Below, in pieces: positions 1 through 12,120 of a DNA stretch of 64,000 nt (position 1 is the first letter of the stretch; every line of letters starts with the position of its first letter). A program made the translations under genes and the position numbers. The notes beneath the pieces are model-generated. The model made no database searches. It was given only the letters and a program-made list of their open reading frames with translations, and was not told where the DNA came from. This DNA comes from Arthrinium phaeospermum (lineage: Eukaryota > Ascomycota > Sordariomycetes > Amphisphaeriales > Apiosporaceae): contig QYRS01000002.1 of the NCBI GenBank assembly GCA_006503535.1, positions 4,154,001 to 4,218,000 on the forward strand, read 5' to 3'.

Positions 1-875
1 TTCGAAATAGGCAATCGATTGGGGTGGACTGAGTGGGGTAGCTACGGCTTGACTACCCGCCCCTGACAAGAATCCTCTTATGCCATTGGTTCCTGGGCCA
101 ATCCAGTAACATGAAAAAAATAAAAGCACTGTAGCAGTGTCGAGGCCATCTGCCTTTTTTTTTTTCCTGGCGGGCTTTTGGGGCCGAACTAGGTCCTCGG
201 CCACTTGACTGATACCAGTAGCCTCCGGCGAGCCCAGCAGGCGACGTTAGGAATCCTACATGTAACCGGATTTTTGGGAGGGAAAGAAGTGAAAAATAGG
301 GCCCTATGCCTTCGATGCTTTCCAGAAAGATGAGATAAAAGGGGATCCATAGGGACCATAGGGAAGCGGATCGCCTGCCCAGAAGCCTGCCGTTTGGTGT
401 CAGGGTCCGGGACTTCCTGCGGAGTGCTGCTAATGTGTCTACTTGGGATGATAGCAATTTAAACGCAAGCAAATTTCGACCGCTGGGACGCCTGTTTTAC
501 TCGAAGTAGTGTCGTGCCCGCTCATCTCTCCCTCGCTCTGCCCAGTGACAGTGCCAGAATATAGACCAGACCCTTGGCAGCCCTTTCCCGTTGCGACTCT
601 GGGAAGCCGATCTTCCTTAAGCAGGATCTACCCTCTTCCTCTTCTCCCAATCTTTTCCTTTCCGTGTTGGCGGACTTTTTCCTATTTGACCTGTCGGCGA
701 CACCCTCGCGGCCCTTTCCTCTCCTTACGAACCTAGTTTCCCTGCCAGGTCACCCCTCCAGCAGCAGCGCTTTTACTCCTCTCGCCGCCGTGACCAGCCC
801 GTTACCGTAACCCGCCCCCGGAAACAACAACAACAAACCACCAGAATAGCGGGATCCACGAACATTTCCTAGAAC
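1..875. other. Upstream region of ERG5; no gene seen
   Basis: No supported gene. The part from about 600 to 790 is strongly pyrimidine-rich on the plus strand, as is common in promoters and 5' leaders of fungal genes, and leads directly into the ERG5 start at 876. A minus-strand open frame at 53-472 has no recognisable domain or coding bias and is treated as chance. I could not find a convincing sterol-responsive element by eye. Confidence 0.5.
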
Positions 876-2714
876 ATGGCTTCCAACGCCAGCAGCTTCA
901 CGTCGCCCCTGGCCGAGAAGTTTGCCGCCGTCAACCTCAACCTCCCGCCGCACATCGACTTCGTCGTCGACACCATCTCCAATGCCGGCATCCTGACCTG
1001 GCTTGCCACCCTGCTGGCCCTGGCTGTCGCCTACGATCAGAGTATGCGCGCCCTCCTCCGCACCCAACAAACCATTGGACGACCATTGCTACTCGTGCAT
1101 ATGCTGACTCTTCTCTCCCCACTGCAGTAAGCTACCAGCTGAACAAGGGCTCAATTGTCGGCCCTGCGTTCAAGGAGCCCTTCATTGGTCCTTTCCTCCA
1201 GTCGGTGAACCCCAAGTTTGAGGAATACTACGGGAAATGGAAGAGCGGCCCTCTCAGCTGCGTCTCCGTCTTTCACAAGTACGTGTCCACCCCATAACAA
1301 CCAACCCCCTTCCAGCGCGATGCATTCCCGAGATCTAACCCACCGCCGCCGCTTTGCAGATTTGTAGTCATTGCGTCGACCCGTGACTTGGCCCGCAAGG
1401 TCTTCAATGCGCCCGCCTACGCCAAGCCCTGCGTCGTCGATGTCGCCCACAAGATCCTCGGCGCGAAGAGCTGGGTGTTCCTGGACGGCAAGGAGCACGT
1501 CGACTACCGCAAGGGTCTCAACGGCCTCTTCACCCGCAAGGCCCTGGAGTGCTACCTGCCCCGCCAGGAGGACGTTCTGCGCCACTACTTTGCCCGCTGG
1601 ACGGACATTACCAAGCAGAACAACGACCAGCCCATCCCCTTCATGCAGGAGTTCCGTGAGATCATCACCGCCCTCTCTTGCCGCACCTTTGTCGGATACT
1701 ACATCTCGGAGGAGGCCATCAAGCGCATCACCGTCGACTACTTCCTCGTCACCGAAGCTCTGGAGCTCGTCAACTTCCCCATCATCATCCCCTTCACCAA
1801 GACGTGGCGCGGCAAGAAGGCCGCCGACATGGTCATGGGCGAATTCGCCAAGTGCGCCGCCAAGGCCAAGGTCCGCATGAACGCCGGCGGCGAGGTTACC
1901 TGCATCATGGACGCCTGGATCAAGGACATGATCAACTCCCGCAAATGGCGCGAGGCCACCGAGCAGGGCCTGTCCACGGAGGGTCTTGTGAAGCCCATGC
2001 CCATGATCCGCGAGTTCACCGACATGGAGATTTCCCAGACTCTCTTCACCTTCCTGTTCGCCTCCCAGGATGCCACCAGCAGCGCCTCGACCTACCTCTT
2101 CCAGATCATGGCCCAGCGCCCCGACGTCCTGGACCGCGTCCGCGACGAGAACTACAAGGTGCGCAACGGTGACATCCACGCCGCCGTCAACATGGACCAG
2201 CTCGAATCGATGGCCTACACGCGCGCCGTGGTGAAGGAGCTCCTGCGTTACCGCCCCCCTGTCCTGATGGTGCCCTACGAGGTGAAGAAACCGTTCCCCA
2301 TTACCGACTCGTACACTGTCCCCAAGGGCGCCATGTTGATCCCCACGACGTACATGGCCCTGCGAGACCCCGATGTGTACGAGAGGCCCGACGAGTTCGA
2401 CCCCGAGAGATACTACACTGGTGACGCCGAGGTCAAGGGCTCCAAGAACTTCTTGGTGTTCGGCACCGGTGCTCACTACTGTCTCGGTCAGCACTACGCT
2501 CAGCTCAACCTCGCCCTCATGATCGGCAAGGCTTCGTTGCTTCTAGACTGGAAGCACCACGCTACACCTCTTTCTGAAGAGATCAAGGTGTTTGCCACCA
2601 TCTTCCCCAAGGTTCGTTTTCCGTGTCGCATGAAATTTATTTACTATGCAGTTTTTTTGCTAACCAAGCCTATAGGATGATTGCCCTCTGACTTTCACCG
2701 ACCGAAAGTGGTAG
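876..2714 (+). CDS. ERG5: Sterol C-22 desaturase, cytochrome P450 CYP61 (ERG5)
   Basis: Cytochrome P450 that introduces the C22-C23 double bond late in ergosterol synthesis at the ER. Four exons give 535 aa: 876-1041, 1128-1278, 1360-2611 and 2676-2714, all with GT-AG introns and matching phases. The N-terminus has one hydrophobic anchor (about residues 30-50). P450 landmarks are visible: the I-helix region around residues 340-346 (ASQDATS), the K-helix ExxR pair (E399, R402) and the haem-binding loop [11 protein letters not shown] starting at 473, with C480 as haem ligand. The QDATSS I-helix and the HYCLGQ loop are typical of CYP61 rather than CYP51. Length agrees with fungal Erg5. The last exon is only 39 nt and is easily missed: reading through the third intron would give a false C-terminus ending at 2680. 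The start is the first ATG and precedes the membrane anchor. Confidence 0.96.
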
Positions 2715-3540
2715 TCGACATTTGAATGCGGCTCAAAAACGTGCCAGCCAACACACCCCCTTGCGTCAGCAACCCTGATTGCGGCGCGGGAGCTATCTTA
2801 ACTTATGAGAGGACAGGCCCCCAAAGTCATGTGATTGATGTCGGTTAAAGCGATCGGATCGCCGCATACAAGCATGACTGGGGGCTTGGTAATGACCCTA
2901 CCGCTGCCGGTTTTTAGAATAATTTGTAATCCCTTCACCTGTACATACGCTTTACCCAAAAGTCATAACGAGACACGCCACAGCGATGTGGCGATGGTCC
3001 ATTGACAGAGTCTACTCCTTTAGACGTAGATACGAAACCAAAGAAGTAAAAAACTACATACCCTACCTACGTGAACTTGACATTGTCCCGAGTTGGTGTT
3101 GTCGCTGTCTGTCGCGTGAAGCAACCACACTTATTGGGATACTTGGATTGATATTTGTGATACATAAGTGATGCGCCTTCGGGAAAAGAGATCTTAGTAC
3201 CTAACATCGAGTTTGATGTTCAAGTATTTTGCTCGCAATTGCAGTGTTGTCTTCATTGTAAATACAATCCATATAAATTAAATACAAGGTATAGTCCAAG
3301 TGGTTTTGTTAGTATTGTGAAATTGTATCCTATTACCTAGGCGCCCCCACGGGTCGACCCCGATCGAAGCTCTGGGGTTGGTTCCCCACGTCATAGGCGC
3401 CCGACAGCTTCGCTCCCTCGGCATAATCGAGCTGTGTTAGAAGCGGGCCGACAACCACCAACAGCTCTCTCCAACACCAACAAACGATCTTTGAACAACG
3501 ACATACTACGATCACGACCACGCATTCAAGAAGAAGAACC
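2715..3540. other. Spacer between ERG5 and the rhodanese gene
   Basis: Holds the ERG5 3' flank and the promoter of the rhodanese gene, both on the plus strand. From about 3200 to 3340 it is AT-rich, and 3420-3540 looks like a 5' leader. A 61-codon frame at 2986-3171 has no recognisable similarity or coding bias. No other feature seen. Confidence 0.5.
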
Positions 3541-4290
3541 ATGGCGTCCAAACATATCCAGACATTGAGCGCGCAGACTCTGTTGCGAGTTAGCTCCCGC
3601 GTCTCCGCCAGACAAAATACGGCGGCAGCAGCAGTGCGCTGTATCGCATCGCCGGCTGCGACTCGCCTGCACAGCTCGACGCCCTCCTCTCGCGCTACTG
3701 TCGCCGCCCACGATGCCCGGCCCCGGTTGGTGCAGGCCCGGCGACCTACTCGCGTCCTCTCGGGCGGCGTGCGCTGGTCTTCGGAGTCGGCGACGGGGAG
3801 CAAGATCTGGAGCTTCGAAGAGGTACGTTCTCGGCTCTTTCTCTCAATCACTACCTACTTAACCACCCAATACCTCACGAGACCTTTATATATATCCCTC
3901 ATACTCTTTTTCCATACTAACTCTCTCTCTCTCTCTCTCGCCTTCTCCTAGATCCAAAACCTCCCCTCCAACGTAACCCTCATCGACGTCCGCGAGCCCA
4001 GCGAAATCCGCCAGACGGGCCGCATCCCGGGCGCCCTCAACATCCCCATCACGACGAGCCCGGACAGCTTCCACATCAGCGCCGAAGAATTCGAGGACCG
4101 GTTCGGGTTCGCGCGGCCGGAGCCCACCAACGAGGGGAACGAGAACCAGGAAATCGTCTTCTACTGCAAGGCCGGGGTGCGCAGCCGGGCCGCCGCGGGC
4201 ATCGCGCGCGAGGCCGGCTGGAAGAGGGTCGGGGAGTACCCGGGCAGCTGGGTTGAGTGGAGCGGCAAGGGGGGCAAGATTGAGAGGTGA
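3541..4290 (+). CDS. Mitochondrial single-domain rhodanese (thiosulfate sulfurtransferase-like)
   Basis: Two exons, 3541-3822 and 3952-4290, encode 206 aa. The first ~80 residues are rich in Arg, Ser and Ala and poor in acidic residues, which fits a mitochondrial presequence. The rhodanese domain follows from about residue 92 to the end. It has the N-terminal element VTLIDVREPSE, the GRIPGALNIP stretch, and the active-site loop FYCKAGVRSRAA with the presumed persulfide-carrying cysteine at C166. The closest yeast counterparts in architecture are the small Rdl1/Rdl2 proteins. The family moves sulfane sulfur from thiosulfate or persulfides to acceptors such as glutathione or cyanide; the physiological substrate cannot be read from sequence. 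The start is the first ATG after a leader and lies just before the targeting sequence. The intron contains a (CT)n microsatellite next to its acceptor. Confidence 0.9.
3921..3939 (+). repeat. (CT)n microsatellite in the rhodanese intron
   Basis: Nine perfect CT copies plus C lie in the pyrimidine tract immediately upstream of the intron acceptor (CTAG at 3948-3951). It probably serves as the polypyrimidine tract and may vary in length between isolates. Confidence 0.9.
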
Positions 4291-4897
4291 GAGAGGGAGA
4301 GAGGGAGTATTGCGTTATTGGACTTCCAATGAATAAACATCAGCTACGTAATATAGAAGAAAAGATGCGCAATGTGTTGGGGGTGACGATGTGTATGCCA
4401 CTCACTATAGTGTACTGGTCGGCCCCCGAGAATCACGCATATAAGGCCCGACGGCGTGAAAGCGAGCATATTGGGAATAGGGAAACGCCACTGGAAACGA
4501 CGCAGCCGCAGTATACACCCGACATATCGGTCTCGGCCCGGTACTCTCTTGTCAGTTGCCCGGGACTCAGAGCCCCAGGACAGGACTCAGGGTCAACATG
4601 GCGCATCGGCGCGTACGTACAGACACACCGACCATGAAAACTACAATAGTACCTGCTGCAAGACTGGAGATGTAGGAAGTAGGTTGCTATAATAAAGCAA
4701 AAACCATGGTATCGATGCATTGAGCTACCTAGTGTACATAACAGAATTCCATTTCAAGAGCTCCCCTGAGCAACGCCGGGCACGTTTCCCCTGTCTTTCT
4801 TTCTTTCCGTTTTCTAGTCCAGCTAAGTAGGACTACTGGCCCGTCCTAGGTTCTTTGAATGGATCGTCGAGCATCTGCCGGTCTGTATGCCTTGCCT
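4291..4897. other. Convergent 3' spacer, rhodanese / YIPF gene
   Basis: Lies between two convergent 3' ends. Short overlapping open frames on both strands (for example 4287-4637 and 4433-4720) have no domain or consistent coding bias and are rejected. Nothing else seen. Confidence 0.5.
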
Positions 4898-6023
4898 CTA
4901 AGATAGCAAGAATCGCGCGAGCAGCATCGCGGCACCACCTTCGCCGCCCTCGACGGGCTTCGCCGGATCCGCAGGGGCCGCGGGCGTGTCCTTGGCCACC
5001 GGGCTGCCGGCCTTGAAGAAGAGCACCTTGATCGCGATGGCGAGGCCGCAGTGCAGGGCGACGACGAGGATCAGGAGGATCTTGCTCGTCTGGCGGTCCG
5101 TGGCGCTGAGGACGGGGTACATGTTGCGGAGCAGGAAGGCGACCGACATGCCCAGGCCGACGCCGACGAAGACGTAGTTGAGGATCTGGATCTGCGACCA
5201 GCTGACCAGGGCCACGGGGATCCAGATCAGGTTGGCGTAGCCGTAGAGGGCCCAGCACTCGAGCAGGTTGGCGCTCTCGGAGCCAAAGTATTTCAGGGCG
5301 CCGAAGAGGAGGACGGGGATGACGAGGGTGTAGCCGTAGATGAGACCAGCGGCGCCTGTATGTATCCAGTACTATTAGCATGCTTCGTTCTGAGATAAGG
5401 GGGCACGTGAGAAAGGGAGTGAACAGAGGGGACCTACCGCTTAGCAGCCTAAAATCGTACAAGAACGGCCCGTTGCCAGACATGGCGTTCCACTGGCTGA
5501 TGGTCCCGGCGATGAAGAGAATAAAAACGACGGTGGTGGCGATCCAGAAGGGCCCGTACAGGTCCGGGTTGCCCTCGAGCACGTCGAGAAAGTTGGCGCG
5601 CGGGTAGAGCGCCGCCCAGCACCGCTGCAGCACCGACGACGTGTCCACGTCGAAGAACTGCGCGTAGAAGGACATGGTCCAGAGGTAGCGCTTCGACGAG
5701 CCGCCCGAGCCCGACGCGGCCGTCGCGGGCGGCGGGAGTCCCCCGGCACTCGAGGCGCCGCCCTTGGCGCGCCCGCCCGCCGTGTTCGTAAAGGTCGAGT
5801 TGTGGAATTCGAGGTCTTCTTGCAGGTCGGTGTGGCCCAAGTCGCCCTACAAGTCCCCGTCACGTTAGAGATGTAGGGTTCGGGAATCTGTGGCCGGAGG
5901 AAGTCGCCATGTCGCGACGTTCAAGTAGCATGGGGGGCGGGTTCGGCATGTGAAGCAGGAGCTACGAGAGTGACATACCTCATCGTCGACGTCCACGACG
6001 GCGTCGTAGCCTGCACCGGACAT
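4898..6023 (-). CDS. Yip1-domain Golgi membrane protein, YIPF1/YIPF2 type
   Basis: Three exons on the minus strand, 6023-5979, 5846-5438 and 5355-4898, encode 303 aa. The N-terminal ~100 residues are soluble, polar and Gly/Ser-rich. A YIPF1/2-like core follows: FYAQFFDVDTSSVLQR, then NPDLYGPFWI, then about five hydrophobic segments to the end, with the YGYANLIWIPVAL segment in the middle. The FFDVDT and NPDLYGPFW motifs are what set YIPF1/2 (and fungal orthologues) apart from Yip1/YIPF5. These proteins reside in Golgi/endosomal membranes and act with Rab GTPases and Yif1-type partners in vesicle traffic and Golgi organisation. The short 15-codon first exon (starting MSGAGYDAVVDVDDE) is in phase with exon 2. 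The exact cargo or Rab partner is not readable. Confidence 0.88.
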
Positions 6024-6838
6024 CTTGAGCGATCAGACCAACTGTAATGCGGAAACCTTCTATGTGTTAATTATGGGCAGACCCAAGTTTGCTGGTCGTG
6101 CCGGTTTGGATGGTTGTGCCTGAGCTTCAATGTCTTTAGAGATAGCTGTCTCGAAGTTGATGGTTGATTGAGGCCACGGAAGCAGCCCGAGCTTTTCCCG
6201 TCCCCCGAGCTCCAGAAAGCTATCCATGCGCGCCCATCATCCTGGTACTGTCGCGCTAGTGGCCAGGTCCCATCAGAATCCCCAAATGCCCCAAAGTACG
6301 TACCCTGCAATAAGCCTCATCATCCATTTAGCCCAGCTCGTGATATTGACAAGGGATCAGTACTGCCTGTCTTCCATACAAGACTATTCCGTCACAGGTA
6401 TGATGCTAGCTGCCATATTCAAAAAATGCCAATGGGACCTGCGCTCCAACAATGGCTGATGTCATTGCATTAGAAGCAGCCTGCTGCGATGTCTTTCATA
6501 TATCACTCAGGAGCGTGGATTTTTTCGAGGCTGAAAGGTGAAAAAGTCCGATGCTCTTTGCATTGGCCATATGCCTCGAAACTAATGAGTGCATCTTAAT
6601 GTGACGTCGAGAGGATACGATAGCGCTGATGATGTAGGATTCACGAGAAAACAGAAGCATGTATGCATCGAAAGGCAGTGATTTAACGTGTATCATAGCT
6701 CAAGTCTGTCTCTACCTAGACCACGTTCCTTACACCGTAGAAACAAGCAAGCCCGAAAATGACAACTCGTATGTTTTCGATCAGTGTCATCATGATGCCA
6801 AACCCAGGTACGCCGAGAGATGAGAGAAGAAGAATAGT
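6024..6838. other. Spacer upstream of the YIPF gene and downstream of ubiquitin-L40
   Basis: Contains the promoter of the YIPF gene and the 3' flank of ubiquitin-L40, both minus-strand genes. Overlapping open frames around 6071-6473 on both strands show no similarity and no codon bias. No repeat or RNA gene seen. Confidence 0.45.
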
Positions 6839-7863
<1,025 letters not shown>

Positions 7864-8402
7864 TTTTGCCGGTCTTCGTCGTCGATGTGGTGATGATCGA
7901 TTTGGATGTTGAGGGAGACTTCTGCAAGGTGTGGTGGGGGGGCCGGGAACTTTTCTGGACAAAAGACCTTATCAGGTGACTCGCACCGGGGCGAATTTTG
8001 GAGTGTGGAAGTGTGCGCTGTGCACGGACCGGCTGCCACCAGCTGATTGCTGATAGGCCTGCGTCGCCCCGATTAAAACATAATGCTACAGGGCTTCGAG
8101 CTATGCACCTAACCTACATTGGCCATCACTGCGTGCCCTGACGATCACGATGCTTTGCTTTTCCGACTTACACCAAACGTTCACGATGACCTCTTGCGTA
8201 AATTGACAATAACTTCAATACAGAAATTCTCCTTGAACTTGTATTTATGTAAGTTTTATGTTGGGTATCTTCAAAGCAAAGTACTAGCATGCGAATATTT
8301 GACAACAACCGGTCTTGTGCCATGCTTCGCATACCATGACTCCGAGACTGTAAGTCTGTAATAATCTCGGATGTGGTTGCGAAGCTTCCTTTGAACCAGA
8401 TT
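7864..8402. other. Ubiquitin-L40 leader/promoter and RRN7 3' flank
   Basis: The bases next to 7863 are the 5' leader of ubiquitin-L40, ending in GGCAAAAA at the splice donor. The rest separates it from the RRN7 stop codon at 8403. From 8100 to 8400 it is AT-rich and I see no gene. Confidence 0.5.
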
Positions 8403-10158
8403 TTAATCCTGAGCGTGTTGTACCTCCGTATCCGTCTCTGCAGCCTCCATACGCCTTGCTCTTTCTCTTTGAACACACCATATCTCCAAGCGTCGTTCGA
8501 CTTGCGCAGCCGCGTTGATCAAGTTGCGCAGGGGAACGGCTGCAGTCTTTGCTGCTTCTCTGTAAAACATCTTGGCAGCCTCGGGCATGTCGTCTTCCGT
8601 GCGCCATACCGGGCAGAGATCACGTTCAGACTTCGTCTTTCTGCCATGTCTATCCACGAGCTCTTCCGGCTGCTCTGGCTCGATAAACTTCATGGTGCTG
8701 TTAACGGCTTGGTATCGTTCCACAACTCGTTCATCCTGGTCTCGCTCGGCTTGTGACTCTCCAGCTGGCTCTCTGCCGGATGTATTGGGACCGCCTTGAA
8801 ACATCCGCATTGTCACCTCTGGAGCTGTAGTGTGCCTCTGTTAGACTTGTAAAAGACGGGAAGGGGTAGTTGTCATTACTTACTCTTGGGCGTGGCTCCG
8901 GTTTGTACGAACATCCGCTCGAAGTAATCCAGCCATTTCTCCGTATCGGTCTTGTCCACGGTCACGGCTTCCCAAGCTGTGACCGTGTGCTCCTCCCCAC
9001 GCTGAAGACCGCGGGCGGCTTCAGCCTGCTTCGTCCGCACAGCCTTCCACTGCTTCCAGTCAATCTGCATCACTCGAGGGTCGTCATGGGTGGTCGGCCG
9101 CCTGGTCACGCCGTCCAAAGGATGCAGGAGCTTGGTCGAGACAACAACCAGCGCGAGGAGGAGCACTTCAGGGTCGTCTACCGACAGGATGCGCTGCTTG
9201 TCCCGCGTCGGGTATGAGAAGTCCGCTTCTAGGATCTGGGCCATGCACTTCACACTCAGGAAAACCTCCACCGGCAATGTGAGGTCTCTCATGAGCTCTA
9301 GAAGGAGGGGGATGTGGTTCAGAGGCGGTAATTTGATCACGTAGTTGACGTTGAAGGAGATGGCCATCTCTCGGACCGCGGATTGGAGCTTTCCGGGGGC
9401 GATGTGATCCCGAATCTGTAATGAGCGATGGTAGCCAGCAGGCAATCGGTCCTGGACATTCTTGGGTAGCCCATTGATCTATACGCATCGTTAGCTAGAG
9501 GCTCCTTCCGTGCATACCACAGAAGTAGGTTGCGTACCGCTGCTAAGAATTCCAAGTCGCCACGCTGGGCCCATTGACAAAAGCTTGCTGTGGAAATAGG
9601 GAGGCGGAGAGTAAAGCAACCAAGGTAACAGAGCGCCAGCGTGTCTATCAGCGCCGGAAGACTCAGTGTCTTTCCTGGCTGCGGACGCCAAACTCGGTTC
9701 GTCTCCACGGGGCCGTCGCTCAGCTCGCCGTCTCTAACGTCGGTCTCGCTGGCTCCGAGGCTCGGATCTCTCTGGAACTCGTCATCGTGGGCGGGGAGGT
9801 CTCTAACCCGCAATCCCCAGAATGCCCTGACAATCTCCTCCAATTCCGCCGGGAGGCCACGCTCCTTGATGAGCCACCAGACCTGCTTTCTCAGGATGAT
9901 TTGCAGGCATTCGAGGTACAACTCCCGTCCGGCGGCGCCTTCCAGCTTCACCGCAGCACGCTCGCGCTTCTCCTTCTTCCGGCGTGTTACTTTGCCGGTG
10001 GTGCCATACTCGTCCTCGCCAGCCTCATGGGCCGCGTATCCCTCGAGTCGATGACCATTGCGACAATACCGCAGCGCATCCTCGGAGTACCAATGTCGGG
10101 AACCACACTCCTCACAGCGCTCCCCTCCCGTCATGCGCTGGTAGTCTCCGCGTGCCAT
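8403..10158 (-). CDS. RRN7: RNA polymerase I initiation factor Rrn7 (TAF1B family)
   Basis: Three exons, 10158-9538, 9478-8884 and 8824-8403, encode 545 aa. The N-terminus carries a zinc ribbon, C15-x2-C18 ... C32-x3-H36 (CEECGSRHWYS, then YCRNGH), as in yeast Rrn7, a TFIIB-like subunit of the Pol I core factor that binds the rDNA core promoter and recruits Pol I. After a basic linker come conserved cyclin-fold-like stretches: ECLQIILRKQVWWLIKERGLP, ALIDTLALCYLGCFTLRLPI, and the LPPLNHIPLLLELMRDLTLP segment, with a long charged C-terminal region after that. The start is the ATG eight codons before the first zinc-ribbon region. The frame is open upstream to 10269 but no earlier ATG exists there (the upstream extension begins at GTG). 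Family assignment rests on the zinc ribbon plus overall layout. Nucleolar location is expected from the family. Confidence 0.85.
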
Positions 10159-11229
10159 TGTGCGCTCGCTTTTGCTGGGCGCAGCTAATAATCTTTGCCA
10201 GGAGCGTCTAACCTGGCCAATTCCCCGATTGGCGAAAGATCTGGAGATGCCACTCCTTTCTTTGTTCACTGCAAATAATTACAGCAGCTGACCCCTGTAG
10301 CGCATCTGTGGCCAGGGGCAGTCCTGGGTGAAATTTTTGGGGCTAGGGTGTATGCTGAAGCTGACGAAGGTCATCCCGTCAAGGTGCTTGCATATTAACG
10401 AGAATCGGAGATGCCGTTACAGTTTGAGGCAACCGAGGCTAGGCATCCGGTAGCATGATGGGATCATTTTTAACAATGGATGGATATGGGAAGTTCCATC
10501 CACAACGGGTATGCGGATAGCCTTAAAAAGTGCTATGAGGCTAAAATGGGCCTGCGCTTTTGTCCGTGCCGCTTGAATCAGTGTAAACACTTACACCGAA
10601 CCAAGATGGATGTTTTTATTTGAACATGTTCATTTGATCATTTTCATGAACTGAACGCTTGTTCTACGAAATACGGAAACTTGAAACTTGGGCAATTTTA
10701 CTAGTAGCACATTTAGTATGTTCTTAGAAAAGGCGGCAACATACTCAGTCTGTAGAGCACCGTAATGATATGTTCTTAAGCTGCTTCGCATGACTAGTCA
10801 CTGGTACAATGTCGCAAAAGTCATAAACAGTCATGTGGAATTCGTAAATTCTATGGGACAAATTGTCTTCGCCAGAAGGTTCCCTAACCTTGGTTTTTTT
10901 GGTATCCGTGATCCCCCTGCTCAGTACCTCAGCATGTCGAGGACATGGCAGAGGAAAACAGTACGATAAGGGGAAATGGGGAAAATCGTGCGGATGATGG
11001 CGTTGCATCATATACCCAGCGGAAACAAGGCTATGTGTCCAGATAGAATCCGCCTCAGAACGACCAAAATGGGGTTTGGTGAAGCCCCAGACATCAACGG
11101 CTTCGAGTAGTATCCTCCTCAGATATCGCCCGTATGCAGCTGACATCTAACATCTTTGACCAAGATGCATAGTCGCCCATACTAGTCACCAGAAGTCGCC
11201 ATCGTAGAAACTGCAATCGGATGGATTGC
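10159..11229. other. RRN7 promoter and eIF5A 3' flank
   Basis: About 1.07 kb without a supported gene, AT-richer than its surroundings from 10390 to 10900. A 133-codon minus-strand frame at 10745-11146 sits in the 3' flank of eIF5A, lacks coding bias and matches nothing I recognise. Confidence 0.45.
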
Positions 11230-12120
11230 TTAGTTTCCACGAGGAGCCTCCTTAGCCTCAATGGCGAGCTGCTCACCCATGGCAGTGAGAATGACAACGT
11301 CTGGAATTTTGGTCAGTAAAGCGTTCGGTTTTGTGCAGCTCAATGGTATCGAAACTTACTGGTGTCCTTCTCCTCAGTGGTGAAGAGCTTGGTGATCTTG
11401 TCACCAATCTCACCATCGGGCATGCGAACATCGTCCTTGGTCTCACCATCATCGGCCATCAGGGACAGGAAACCATCGTCGGAGATGTCGAGCTGTAGAA
11501 TCAGATGTTAGGACCGTGCCGAGTGTCACGTAGCTTCTAGGGACAACTTACAAGCTGGTACTCGCGACGCTTGACGTTGGGGACATCCATGTTGTGGGTG
11601 GAGGGGCAGAGATCTTCGAGCTTCTTGCCAGTGAAGATATCAATGGCGACCAAGTGGACCTTGGCGTGACCGTGCTTTCCAGTCTTGGAGGTGGACATGT
11701 CGACGATCTTGCAAGGGCGGTTCTTGATGCAGACGAAGCCGTTCTTGCGCAGGGCAGAACACTGCATGGGGAAGGTGTCAGAAGCACCGGCGTCAGCCGG
11801 GGCCTCGAAGGTGTGATCATGCTGCCGAAAACATTTGTGTTAGTCAATCCATTCCTCGCCAGAAAATCCCAATCCAATATGATATGCTCGTGACGTGAGG
11901 GCGAATTTTGAAGCAAAAAGCGCCGGGAACTGTGGCTTCCTTCGGTTGCAATGCGTCGCGGGGTTCGCCAGGCAAATTGTATCTGTGTGATGCGGGGTGG
12001 AAAAAACCCCCCTCGCTACCCAGCCGCAACACCACCACAGGCTGTCGGAGGGCCTCACAACAACAACAGCGGCAAGAGAAGACGGGAAGGAACTTGACTT
12101 ACGGCAGAGTCGTCAGCCAT
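11230..12120 (-). CDS. Translation factor eIF5A (hypusinated)
   Basis: Four exons, 12120-12103 (18 nt), 11821-11552, 11492-11360 and 11300-11230, encode 163 aa, the normal length for fungal eIF5A. The hypusine loop [12 protein letters not shown] is intact, with K55 as the lysine modified by deoxyhypusine synthase and hydroxylase. The N-terminal SH3-like barrel ([20 protein letters not shown]) and the C-terminal OB-fold (from [12 protein letters not shown]) are complete. The protein binds the ribosomal E site and relieves stalling at polyproline and other slow peptide bonds, and assists termination. The first coding exon holds only MADDSA, followed by a 281-nt intron, longer than most introns here, as often seen near the start of highly expressed fungal genes. 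Cytoplasmic. Confidence 0.97.

Noticed and set aside
53..472. 139-codon minus-strand open frame
   Set aside because: No domain, no codon bias, and it lies in the upstream region of ERG5.
1151..2494. 447-codon open frame antisense to ERG5
   Set aside because: Mirror of a GC3-rich gene: high G/C at sense third positions removes antisense stops. Composition (Gly/Val/His/Asp-rich) is typical of such shadows.
10159..10269. N-terminal extension of RRN7
   Set aside because: The frame is open but contains no ATG (it begins at GTG), and the zinc ribbon follows naturally from the ATG at 10158.
11822..12102. snoRNA in the 281-nt first intron of eIF5A
   Set aside because: No convincing C/D or H/ACA boxes found on reading the sense strand.
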